Below are positions 1-6,186 of a stretch of 7,511 bases of DNA, one piece after another (position 1 is the stretch's first letter; the number at the start of each line of letters is the position of its first letter). The notes under the pieces are model-generated. The model saw only the letters and a program-made list of their open reading frames with translations. It searched no databases and had not been told where the DNA came from. The stretch is from contig CALJLC010000524.1 of NCBI GenBank assembly GCA_937982605.1, positions 1-7,511 on the forward strand, given 5' to 3'. The position numbers were made by a program, and so were the translations under genes. This DNA comes from an uncultured Gemmatimonadales bacterium. GTDB taxonomy: Bacteria > Gemmatimonadota > Gemmatimonadetes > Longimicrobiales > Gaopeijiaceae.

Positions 1-290
1 GGTTCCGCAGCCCCGCGGACGCCCGCGGCTTCCTCTACCTCGCGGCGGACGGCGCCCCCCGGAGCCGCTACACCGGTGCCCGACCGGTCGGATCGCCCCA
101 AGCGGTACGCGAGGTCCTCGACGGAGCCACGGGCCGCGTCTGGCTCGTGACGAGCGCGGAGGCCGCCCTGGCGTCGACGTTCTACCACACGCCGGAGCAG
201 GCCGAGTGGCTCGCTTCGGTACGCCGCACGGTCGAGCCCCTCTCGGTCGGACGAGACGGCCTCACGGCGGTGTATTGCCTCAACTGCTGA
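1..290 (+). CDS. C-terminal fragment of a larger protein, possibly a membrane glycosyltransferase
   Basis: An open frame runs in from the left edge (first full codon at position 3) and stops at TGA 288-290, giving the last 95 residues of a protein whose start lies outside the window. The reading frame shows ordinary coding use of G/C-ending codons. The fragment has no membrane segment. It contains a stretch reading 'GRVWLVTS', then a tyrosine/histidine-containing helix-like part ('FYHTPEQAEWLASVRR'), and ends in 'AVYCLNC'. A short soluble tail with a 'rvWlv.s' strand resembles the C-terminal domain of ArnT/PMT-type (GT39-like) polytopic glycosyltransferases, but this is weak similarity from memory and no catalytic motif is in view. 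It could equally be another cell-envelope protein. It is read in the same direction as the TRAP binding protein, 142 bases upstream, so the two may or may not share a transcript. That this is coding is fairly sure; the function is not. Confidence 0.6.
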   Translation, partial: FRSPADARGFLYLAADGAPRSRYTGARPVGSPQAVREVLDGATGRVWLVTSAEAALASTFYHTPEQAEWLASVRRTVEPLSVGRDGLTAVYCLNC

Positions 291-317
291 GCCGCACACG
301 CCCCCGGGCGGGCCCGA

Positions 318-346
318 TTGCCCCATCCGCCCGCCCCCGTTACTTC
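318..346 (+). promoter_or_regulatory. weak promoter candidate upstream of the TRAP binding protein
   Basis: In the 142-base gap before the binding-protein gene, TTGCCC (318-323) is followed after 17 bases by TACTTC (341-346). The first hexamer matches four of six bases of a sigma-70 -35 box. The second matches only the first two bases of a -10 box, though it lies in the least GC-rich part of the gap. It is the best pair I could find, but it may be chance. The rest of the gap (291-317 and 347-415) holds nothing I can name. Confidence 0.18.
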
Positions 347-432
347 ATTCGCCTCCGTGCGCCCGGCCCGAACGCCCTGCCCGGCCGCACCCACGACGAC
401 TGCCACCGAGAGCTCGGAGAAAGGCGCACGAC

Positions 433-1560
433 ATGACGATCAAGAGACGGGACTTCCTGAAGAAGGCCGGCACCGGCGCCGCGGGAGCGGCCGCGCTCGG
501 TGCGTGCGGGGGCGGTGGCGAGCCGGCGGCGGCCGGAGGGCAGGACGGCGGCGTCAGCGGGCCCCGGGTGAACTGGCGGCTCGCCACGAGCTTCCCGCCC
601 TCTCTCGATCTCCTGCACGGCGCCGGGGTCCGGGTGGCCGAGCGGGTCTCGGCGCTGACGGGGGGCAACTTCACGATGCGCGTCTACGCCGCCGGCGAGA
701 TCGTTCCCGGGCTGCAGGTGATGGACGCGGTGATGCAGGGCACCGTGCAGTGCGGCGTCTCTCCGGGCTACTACTACATCGGCAAGAACCCCGCCCTCGC
801 CTTCGACACGGCGATCCCCTTCGGCCTGAGCACGCGCCAGCAGTACGCGTGGATGATGCACGGCGGCGGCCTCGACCTGCTCAACGACATCTACGCCGAC
901 TTCGGCATCATCTCCTTCCCCTGCAACTCGACCGGCGGCCAGATGGGCGGCTGGTTCCGCGAACCGGTCAACAGCCTGTCCGAGCTGGCGGGTCTCCGCT
1001 TCCGGATCCCGGGCATCGGCGGCGAGATCATGGCTCGCCTCGGCGTGACCGTGCAGAACCTGCAGGCTTCCGAGATCTACCCGGCGCTCGAGCGGGGCGC
1101 CATCGACGCCACCGAGTGGGTCGGTCCTTACGACGACGAGAAGCTCGGCTTCTACCAGGTGGCCAAGAACTACTACTACCCGGGGTGGTGGGAGCCGGGC
1201 GTGACGATGGGCCTCCTCATCAGCATGAACGCGTACAACGAGCTCCCCACCGCGTATCAGGAGGTCCTCCAGTCCGTGTGCGGCGAGACCTTCGCCGACC
1301 GGCTGGCCGCCTACGACAACGCCAACCCGCTCGCGCTCCAGCGCCTCGTGGAGAACCACGGCGTCACCGTCCGCGAGTACCCCGCCGACATCATGGACGC
1401 GGCGTGGCGCGAGTCGAACGCGTACCTGGAGGAGCAGGCCGCGGCCGACGCGACCTTCCGCCGGGTCTACGAGTCGTACCGGACCTTCCGCGACGCCCAG
1501 TGGCACTACGCCGCGGGCAACGAGCTCTACTACCAGAACTCGGCGTTCCGCCGGGTCTGA
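433..1560 (+). CDS. TRAP transporter solute-binding protein, TakP/FcbT1 (DctP) type, Tat-exported lipoprotein
   Basis: This 375-residue protein is the extracytoplasmic receptor of a tripartite ATP-independent (TRAP) importer. It captures an organic acid and delivers it to a DctQ/DctM membrane pair. The N-terminus carries a twin-arginine signal (RRDFLKK, residues 5-11), a short Ala/Gly-rich core and a lipobox-like LGAC (22-25), so Cys25 is the likely lipid anchor; a Gly/Ala-rich linker follows to about residue 44. The mature domain starts with 'WRLATSFP' (48-55). It continues with 'STGGQMGGWF' (166-175), the DctP-family arginine region 'LRFRIPG' (188-194; Arg191 is the probable carboxylate-binding residue), and 'ATEWVGPYDD' (226-235) followed by 'YYYPGWWEPG'. 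The last two are hallmarks of the mannitol/chloroaromatic/alpha-keto-acid branch (COG4663), which includes the pyruvate-binding TakP. Start: a GGAGAAAGG ribosome site lies 8 bases before the ATG. Substrate is inferred only as a 2-oxoacid or other carboxylate. The matching large permease is on the other strand near the right edge. Confidence 0.93.
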   Translation: MTIKRRDFLKKAGTGAAGAAALGACGGGGEPAAAGGQDGGVSGPRVNWRLATSFPPSLDLLHGAGVRVAERVSALTGGNFTMRVYAAGEIVPGLQVMDAVMQGTVQCGVSPGYYYIGKNPALAFDTAIPFGLSTRQQYAWMMHGGGLDLLNDIYADFGIISFPCNSTGGQMGGWFREPVNSLSELAGLRFRIPGIGGEIMARLGVTVQNLQASEIYPALERGAIDATEWVGPYDDEKLGFYQVAKNYYYPGWWEPGVTMGLLISMNAYNELPTAYQEVLQSVCGETFADRLAAYDNANPLALQRLVENHGVTVREYPADIMDAAWRESNAYLEEQAAADATFRRVYESYRTFRDAQWHYAAGNELYYQNSAFRRV

Positions 1561-1570
1561 CCCGGCCCGC

Positions 1571-1587
1571 CGGCGGCTCGGCCGCCG
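1571..1587 (+). other. small GC-rich hairpin after the TRAP binding protein stop
   Basis: CGGCGGC (1571-1577) and GCCGCCG (1581-1587) form a perfect 7-bp stem with a TCG loop, starting 10 bases after the stop codon. It has no T-tract and lies just before the stronger terminator hairpin at 1601. It may stabilise the mRNA 3' end, or be a by-product of high GC. Confidence 0.35.
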
Positions 1588-1600
1588 CGGTCGAGCAGCG

Positions 1601-1632
1601 GAGACCCGCTCCCCGATCGGGGGGCGGGTCTC
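1601..1632 (+). terminator. intrinsic terminator for the TRAP binding-protein transcript
   Basis: The arms 1601-1614 (GAGACCCGCTCCCC) and 1619-1632 (GGGGGGCGGGTCTC) pair over 14 bp with a single T-G wobble around a GATC loop. On the + strand the stem is followed by TTGCG, so the T-run is very short, as is common in high-GC genomes. It lies 40 bases after the binding-protein stop and 52 bases beyond the stop of the convergent methyltransferase gene. It may therefore also block read-through from the - strand, although that side has no T-run at all. Confidence 0.8.
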
Positions 1633-1684
1633 TTGCGTCCGGGTGCCCGACCCCACGGTCGGGTTCCACGACGCCGGACGAGCC

Positions 1685-2347
1685 TCAGCGCTTGCGCAGG
1701 AGCGTCAGACCGTCGCCGATCGGCACGAGGCTGAGGGAGACGCGACCGTCGTCGATGACGGTGGCGTTGAAGCCGCGGATCGCCTTCGTCGCCTCGTCGT
1801 GGACGGACGGGTCCGCCACCTTGCCGTCCCAGAGGGTGTTGTCCACGGCGATGACCCCGCCCCGCCGGACGAGCTTCAGAGCCCGCTCGTAGTACGCCTC
1901 CATGTTGCGCTTGTCGGCGTCGATGAACACGAAGTCGAAGTCGTCCGCCCCGCCCTCGGCCAGGAGCCCGTCCAGCGAATCGACGGCCGGGCCCGCCACG
2001 AACTCGATCTTGTGCCCCACGCCGGCCTCCGCCCAGTAGCGCTTGCCGAACGACGGCCACTCCTCGTCGATGTCGAGCGCGAACAGCTTCCCGTCTTCGG
2101 TGAGCCCCTGGGCGATGCAGAGCGCGCTGTAGCCGGTGAACGTCCCGATCTCGATGGCCCGACGCGCCCCCATGGCGCCCACGAAGAGCGTCATGAACTG
2201 CCCCTGCTCGGGGCTGATCTGCATGTTGGCGCCTTCGAGCTTCCCCGTCTCCTCGCGGAGCCGTCGGAGCACGTCGCTCTCCCGGAGCGACATCTCGAGG
2301 TAGTAGTCGTAGAGCGGCCCGGTCAGGGGCGTGGTGTGACGACTCAT
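1685..2347 (-). CDS. class I SAM-dependent O-methyltransferase (CCoAOMT/COG4122 family)
   Basis: This 220-residue cytosolic enzyme should transfer a methyl group from S-adenosylmethionine to a hydroxyl, in characterised relatives usually of a catechol-like or caffeoyl-type substrate, using a divalent metal. Visible motifs are the SAM-binding loop 'AIEIGTFTGYSAL' (64-76), the acidic end of strand 2 'LDIDEE' (91-96), 'FIDADK' (141-146) and 'VDNTLWDG' (168-175). Asp143, Asp169 and Asn170 have the same 26-residue spacing as the three metal ligands of plant caffeoyl-CoA O-methyltransferase, so the active site looks intact. Length is normal for the family. Start: ATG at 2347, with GGAG five bases upstream (2356-2353). 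The frame stays open upstream to 2557, but that part lies inside the glycosylase gene and does not look like this family. The ATG overlaps the glycosylase stop as ATGA, indicating translational coupling. The true substrate cannot be told from sequence. Confidence 0.92.
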   Translation of the reverse strand: MSRHTTPLTGPLYDYYLEMSLRESDVLRRLREETGKLEGANMQISPEQGQFMTLFVGAMGARRAIEIGTFTGYSALCIAQGLTEDGKLFALDIDEEWPSFGKRYWAEAGVGHKIEFVAGPAVDSLDGLLAEGGADDFDFVFIDADKRNMEAYYERALKLVRRGGVIAVDNTLWDGKVADPSVHDEATKAIRGFNATVIDDGRVSLSLVPIGDGLTLLRKR

Positions 2348-2988
2348 GGGGTCTCCGTTTCGAGGATCCGCCAGCAGTAGAACGCGGCCGCGCTCCGCCA
2401 GGGCCGATACGGCTCGCCGAGGGGCTCGAGCGCCTTCGCGGACGGCGGGGTCTCGAGCCCGTGCGCCCGCGCGTACCCCTGACGGACGCCGAGGTCTCCC
2501 ACGGGCCACACGTCGGGTCGATGCATCCGGAACATGAGGTACATCTGGGCGGTCCACTCACCGATGCCGCGCACGCGCGTCAGTCGCGCCACGACCTCGT
2601 CGTCCGGCTGCTCCTCGAGATCGTGCACCTCGACCTCGCCGGAATCGATCTTCGATGCCAGGTCCCGGATCGCGGCGAGCTTGTTTCGGGACAGCCCCGC
2701 GCCGCGGAGCGTCGACTCCCTGGCCTTCAGCACCCGCCCGGGGGAGACGTCACCGGCGAGCGCGTCGACGACGCGCCCGTGAATCGTGGCCGCCGCCTTG
2801 CCCGCGAGCTGCTGGTAGCAGATGGCGCGCGTCAGGTACGCGAACGGCGATCCGACCTCCGCGGTGTCCACGAGCCGGATCGTGCCGATCTTGCGCACCC
2901 ACGGCCCCAGGACGGGGTCACGTCCGAGCTTCCGACGCCCGCCCGTCCAGGCGGTGACGAGGCGGGGCTCGGGTGGGACGGCGGCCAT
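2344..2988 (-). CDS. DNA-3-methyladenine glycosylase II (AlkA/MAG-like, HhH-GPD superfamily)
   Basis: This 214-residue base-excision repair enzyme should remove alkylated bases such as 3-methyladenine from DNA by cleaving the N-glycosidic bond. The core begins near 'FAYLTRAICYQQLAGKAA' (49-66). A helix-hairpin-helix follows ('LTRVRGIGEWTAQMYLMF', 136-153), then 'WPVGDLGV' (161-168), where Asp165 is the expected catalytic aspartate. The C-terminus has the family's 'YRPWRSAAAFYCWR' (194-207). No lysine precedes the aspartate in the position used by bifunctional Nth/Ogg-type lyases, so it should be monofunctional. At 214 residues it is shorter than E. coli AlkA (282) and lacks that protein's N-terminal domain, like the compact yeast MAG-type enzymes. 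Start: ATG 2988 is the only reasonable choice, because an in-frame TAA lies 12 codons upstream (3024-3022) with no start codon between. No clear ribosome site precedes it. It overlaps the methyltransferase by 4 nt. Confidence 0.92.
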   Translation of the reverse strand: MAAVPPEPRLVTAWTGGRRKLGRDPVLGPWVRKIGTIRLVDTAEVGSPFAYLTRAICYQQLAGKAAATIHGRVVDALAGDVSPGRVLKARESTLRGAGLSRNKLAAIRDLASKIDSGEVEVHDLEEQPDDEVVARLTRVRGIGEWTAQMYLMFRMHRPDVWPVGDLGVRQGYARAHGLETPPSAKALEPLGEPYRPWRSAAAFYCWRILETETP

Positions 2989-3000
2989 GAGACGCTGGGT

Positions 3001-3029
3001 GGAGGTTCGGGGCCGAACACGTTACCTCC
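3001..3029. promoter_or_regulatory. nested inverted repeats just upstream of the DNA glycosylase
   Basis: The 97-base gap between the permease stop and the glycosylase start contains two overlapping inverted repeats. One is GTTCGG-GG-CCGAAC (3005-3018), a perfect palindrome apart from its 2-base centre. The other is GGAGGT (3001-3006) with ACCTCC (3024-3029). They lie 13 to 41 bases upstream of the glycosylase ATG, where an operator or an mRNA 5' structure would sit. The outer repeat also puts a ribosome-site-like GGAGGT on the - strand, too far (35 bases) to serve the annotated ATG. I do not recognise it as a LexA or Ada site. Confidence 0.35.
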
Positions 3030-3084
3030 GTGCGCGCGGTCGATCCACCGGTCCGGCCGCGGCTTTCCGGGGGATTCGGTCGCC

Positions 3085-5781
3085 CTACTCCGCGCGCAGC
3101 GTCTGTGCGGGGTCCATGCGGGTGGCGCGACGGGCGGGGATGAGGTTGGCGGCGAGGGCAACGACGGCGAGCACGGCGGGAACGCCGACGAAGGTGATCG
3201 GGTCCGTCGGACTGATTCCGACCACGATACCGGCCAGGACGCGGCTGAGCCCCAGGGCGGCCGCCAGGCCGATCACGATTCCGAGCGCGAGGATCCTGGC
3301 TCCCTGGGCGACGACCATCCAGCGCACGCTCCCGGCTTCGGCTCCCAGCGCCATGCGGAGCCCGATCTCGTTCTTCCGCTGCGACACCGAGTACGCCATC
3401 ACGCCGTAGATGCCCACCGACGCCATGATCAGCGCGAAGACCGCGAAGGTCACGAAGAGCGTGAGCAGCGCGTAGTTGCTCGCCCGGCGCTCGTACTGGG
3501 CCCGCCCAAGCGTCCGGATGGCGCCGACCGGCTGGTCGGCGTCGACGCGCCAGACGGCCTCGCGCACCGCCCCGGCCACGAGGGCGACGTCCGCCGTCGA
3601 GCGGGACACGACGTACATGCCCCCGAGGGCGTTCTGGGCATGGGGCACGTAGACGTTCTGGGACGGGAGATCGGTATCACTCGAGGTCCGGACGTCGCCG
3701 ACGACACCCACGACCTCGTGCCACTCCTCCGAGCCCGCCACGCGGAAGCGCCGCCCCACGGCGTCGTCCTCACCCCAGTAGCGATCGGCGACCGTCCGGC
3801 TGACGACCGCCACGGGGAGGGACGGTCCGTCGTCCGAGCGCGAGAAGCCGCGGCCCCGCTGCACCTCCAGGCCGAGCACGTCGAAGTACTCCGGCGAGAC
3901 GGTGTTCACGAGCACCGACGGCGCCGCGCGGTCGGCGGCCTGCTCGTACCCCTCGATCTCGATCGAGCGCAGTGCGCCGAAGTCCGCACCGGGGAGCGCG
4001 CTGATCAGGGCGCTCGCACCGAAGCCCGGTACGGCGGCCAGCTCCTCCCGAACGCTCTCGAAGAACCGACGGCGGGCCTCGTCCTCCTCGTAGCCCGACT
4101 CGGGCAGGTCGATACGGACCGTGAGCACACCGACCGGATCGAAGCCCATGGGGGCCGCGTCCATGTAGTAGATGGTCCGGGTGAGCAGGGTCGCCACGAC
4201 CATGAGCGCGAGCGCGAGTGACACCTGCGCCGCCACCAGCCCGGAGCGCATCCGCCGCCCGGATCGCCCCCCGTCCGTGGAGCCGCGGTCGCGCAGCGCC
4301 GATGACGCGCTCAGCCCGGACGTGCGGAGCGCCGGGACGAGGCCGAAGACGAGCGGGGCCACCAGCGACACGGCCAGCGTGAAGCCCAGCACGCGGGCGT
4401 CCATCTCCGCCATGATGAACGCCACCTCCATGCCCGCCGAGATCCAGATGAGGATCCGGTTCAGCGCGATCGCGATGAGGAGCCCGAGCGCCGCGGAGGT
4501 GAGCGAGATGAGGAGGCTCTCGGTGAGGAGCTGTCGAATCATGCGGCGACGGCCCGCGCCGAGCGCCGCCCGCACCGCGAACTCCCTCCCGCGCGCGGTG
4601 GCTCGGGCCAGAAGCATGTTCGCCACGTTGGCGCACGCGATCAGGATGACCATGCCGACGGTGAGCTGCAGCAGGAGCAGGATCGTCCGCCCGTCGTCGC
4701 TCATCATCGACTCCATGACGGGCGCGGACCACAGACCCCACCCCCGGTTCTGCTCCGGATGCTCGACCGCCAGCGCCTCGCCGATCGCGCGGATCTCGTC
4801 CTCCGCCATCTCCTGAGACACCCCCGGAGCGAGTCGACCCGAGACGAAGAGGTACCGGGACGCGCGCTCCTCGGAGACGTTCTCGAGGAGGAGAGGCGCC
4901 AGGACCTGCGCCGAGGCGAAGCTCGCGAACTCGAGCTGCGGCCCGGTCACGCCGACCACCGTGTGCTCCCTGCCGTCGAGCCGCAGCGTCTCGCCGACGA
5001 CGTCGGGGCTCCCGCCGAAGCGGTCCTGCCAGTACCCGTGCGTGAGCATGACCACGCGCTCCGCGCCCTCCCGGTCCTCACCCTCGACGAATCCGCGCCC
5101 GAGGACGACGGGGAGTCGCCAGGTGCTCACGAGACTCGCCGTGACCGCAAGGCCCTCCACCCGCTCAGGCTGCCCCCGGCCGGTCAGGACGTAGCGCCGC
5201 TCCGTGAGCGCGGCCATCGAGCCGAAGCTCCGCTGGCGCTCGACGAGGTCCATGTAGTCGGCCGGAGACACGCTCCCCTGGTCGATGCCCAGCTCGGCGT
5301 TCACACCGCGCACGAGCGCGACCTCGTCGGAGTCCGACATCGGGAGCTCCGCGAAGACGATCGCGTTGACGATCGAGAAGATCGACGTGTTCACGCCGAT
5401 GGCGAGCGCGAGCGTCACGGTCGAGACGACGGCGAATCCCGGGCTCTTGGCGAGCGAGCGAAGAGCGAAGCGGAGGTCCTGTACGAGGCTGGCCATGGTG
5501 TCTTCCCGGGACGACGAGGCGTCCCGTCTGAGTCGGATTCCGAGTCGGAGCGCTCCGGGCAGGGAGCGGATCGCCTGGCGCCGGTACCAGCGACGGGCAC
5601 CCGCGGGGTCGCGCACCGCCCGTCGGGCGAAGCCCTCGGCGAGGTCGCCCAGATGCTCGTCGCGGTACTGCCACGGGAGCGCGGCACCGAGCAGCCGCTC
5701 GGCCCAGCGCGGCGGTCGCGGGCCGTCGGGGGTGCGATCACGCCGTCCCGTCCCGCCGTGCCGAGGGCGCCGAGCGCTCAC
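3085..5781 (-). CDS. ADOP-family MacB/FtsX-like ABC transporter permease
   Basis: This 898-residue inner-membrane protein belongs to the duplicated permeases related to MacB/FtsX. Such proteins have two copies of a TM - periplasmic domain - three-TM unit and are thought to work with a separate ATPase in export or mechanotransmission; no ATPase is in this window. The family's cytoplasmic extension is present ('WQYRDEHLGDLAEGFARRA', 37-55, then 'ARRWYRRQAIRSLP', 62-75). The first half follows: 'LRFALRSLAKSPGF' (103-116), a TM at about 117-140, a MacB-like periplasmic domain, and TMs near 365-390, 417-437 and 462-484. The second half has a TM near 514-535, another periplasmic domain, and TMs near 770-794, 827-847 and 860-880, with repeated 'GLRMALGA'/'VRAALGAG' coupling-type segments after the first TM of each trio. 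Start: GTG 5781, overlapping the PadR stop as GTGA and including the whole extension. The internal ATG at 5496 would lose it; an open frame further upstream to 6123 lies inside PadR. Confidence 0.9.
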   Translation of the reverse strand: MSARRPRHGGTGRRDRTPDGPRPPRWAERLLGAALPWQYRDEHLGDLAEGFARRAVRDPAGARRWYRRQAIRSLPGALRLGIRLRRDASSSREDTMASLVQDLRFALRSLAKSPGFAVVSTVTLALAIGVNTSIFSIVNAIVFAELPMSDSDEVALVRGVNAELGIDQGSVSPADYMDLVERQRSFGSMAALTERRYVLTGRGQPERVEGLAVTASLVSTWRLPVVLGRGFVEGEDREGAERVVMLTHGYWQDRFGGSPDVVGETLRLDGREHTVVGVTGPQLEFASFASAQVLAPLLLENVSEERASRYLFVSGRLAPGVSQEMAEDEIRAIGEALAVEHPEQNRGWGLWSAPVMESMMSDDGRTILLLLQLTVGMVILIACANVANMLLARATARGREFAVRAALGAGRRRMIRQLLTESLLISLTSAALGLLIAIALNRILIWISAGMEVAFIMAEMDARVLGFTLAVSLVAPLVFGLVPALRTSGLSASSALRDRGSTDGGRSGRRMRSGLVAAQVSLALALMVVATLLTRTIYYMDAAPMGFDPVGVLTVRIDLPESGYEEDEARRRFFESVREELAAVPGFGASALISALPGADFGALRSIEIEGYEQAADRAAPSVLVNTVSPEYFDVLGLEVQRGRGFSRSDDGPSLPVAVVSRTVADRYWGEDDAVGRRFRVAGSEEWHEVVGVVGDVRTSSDTDLPSQNVYVPHAQNALGGMYVVSRSTADVALVAGAVREAVWRVDADQPVGAIRTLGRAQYERRASNYALLTLFVTFAVFALIMASVGIYGVMAYSVSQRKNEIGLRMALGAEAGSVRWMVVAQGARILALGIVIGLAAALGLSRVLAGIVVGISPTDPITFVGVPAVLAVVALAANLIPARRATRMDPAQTLRAE

Positions 5782-6113
5782 GCGGATCCGTCCCCGGGCA
5801 GCTCCAGACCGTCCCACAGCGCCTCGATCGCGCTGCGCGCACGGGTCAATGCGAAGGCACCCGCCGGCTCGATCCGGAAGAAGCGCTTCGCGCGGCCACC
5901 GCGCTCGGGTGTGGGCTCCCCGATCTGCGACGAGACGTAGCCCTGACGCTGGAGGCGGTCGAGCGCCGAGTACACCGAGCCCACGGCCACGTCGGCGCCG
6001 GTCCGCTCGACGATCTCGTCGAGGATCGCCATGCCGTACGCTCCGTCGCCCAGGCGGGCCACGGCGAGCATGACCATCTGCTCGAACTCGCCCAGATACT
6101 CCCCTCTCGGCAT
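5778..6113 (-). CDS. PadR-family transcriptional regulator
   Basis: This 111-residue winged-helix protein is of the small PadR class (PadR_N domain with a minimal C-terminal helix), usually a dimeric repressor released by a ligand. The domain fills most of the chain: 'LGEFEQMVMLAVARLG' (7-22), 'AYGMAILDEI' (25-34), the recognition helix 'VGSVYSALDRLQRQGYV' (44-60), and the wing with 'RGGRAKRFFRI' (71-81). The C-terminal helix (about 86-101) should form the dimer interface. ATG 6113 is preceded by GGAAG with only three bases between, a short but usable spacing. Its stop overlaps the GTG start of the permease by 4 nt, so regulator and permease are almost certainly co-translated. PadR genes directly upstream of ADOP permeases are a recurrent arrangement, and autoregulation of the pair is likely. 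The operator and signal are unknown. Confidence 0.93.
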   Translation of the reverse strand: MPRGEYLGEFEQMVMLAVARLGDGAYGMAILDEIVERTGADVAVGSVYSALDRLQRQGYVSSQIGEPTPERGGRAKRFFRIEPAGAFALTRARSAIEALWDGLELPGDGSA

Positions 6114-6144
6114 TTTCTTCCACGAGTGCGAGGAATTGCCGAGT

Positions 6145-6169
6145 CCCCTACGCGGGAGTCGCGCAGGGG
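6145..6169. terminator. hairpin between the TRAP large permease and PadR
   Basis: CCCCTACGCG (6145-6154) and CGCGCAGGGG (6160-6169) pair over 10 bp with one non-Watson-Crick position (A-C as read on +, a G-U wobble in the - strand RNA) and a 5-base loop. It lies 18 bases beyond the permease stop and 31 bases before the PadR start. On the - strand no T-run follows, so it is not a textbook terminator. It could be a factor-assisted terminator, an mRNA 3' stabiliser for the TRAP transcript, or a leader structure for PadR. GAGTC also occurs twice here as a direct repeat (6141-6145 and 6156-6160), overlapping the hairpin. Confidence 0.45.
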
Positions 6170-6186
6170 GTTTCAGGGGGCGCGCG

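Noticed and set aside
299..310. Inverted repeat CGCCC-CC-GGGCG after the first gene, considered as a terminator
   Set aside because: A two-base loop cannot close, the remaining stem would be very short, and no T-run follows.
340..1656. 438-codon - strand open frame antisense to the binding protein
   Set aside because: Antisense frame kept open by the strong G/C third-position bias of the real gene; low-complexity Arg/Ala/Val/His-rich product with no motif.
318..1892. 524-codon + strand open frame overlapping the TRAP binding-protein gene
   Set aside because: It is a different frame of the same strand, rich in Arg/Pro/Gly with no domain resemblance. The overlapping 433-1560 frame has a signal peptide and family motifs throughout.
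2348..2557. N-terminal extension of the methyltransferase up to ATG 2557
   Set aside because: The added 70 residues lie within the glycosylase gene in another frame, are Arg/Pro-rich, and would make the protein longer than its family. ATG 2347 has a ribosome site and begins at the usual family N-terminus.
3013..3026. Possible Gram-positive-type SOS (LexA) box near the glycosylase, from CGAACACGTTAC
   Set aside because: The half-sites GAAC and GTT are spaced by two bases, not four, and the second arm lacks the final C, so it does not fit GAAC-N4-GTTC.
2461..4221. 586-codon + strand open frame antisense to the glycosylase and permease
   Set aside because: It crosses two real - strand genes and their intergenic gap, and its product is His/Arg/Asp/Gly-rich without recognisable domains, typical of a high-GC shadow frame.
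4759..5940. 393-codon + strand open frame antisense to the permease and PadR
   Set aside because: Same shadow-frame composition. Both opposing genes are well supported by motifs.
5782..6123. Upstream extension of the permease reading frame through the PadR gene, suggesting a PadR-permease fusion
   Set aside because: The PadR domain is in a different frame from the permease. The in-frame upstream sequence is Arg-rich and unlike PadR, so this is a 4-nt gene overlap, not a fusion or a frameshift.
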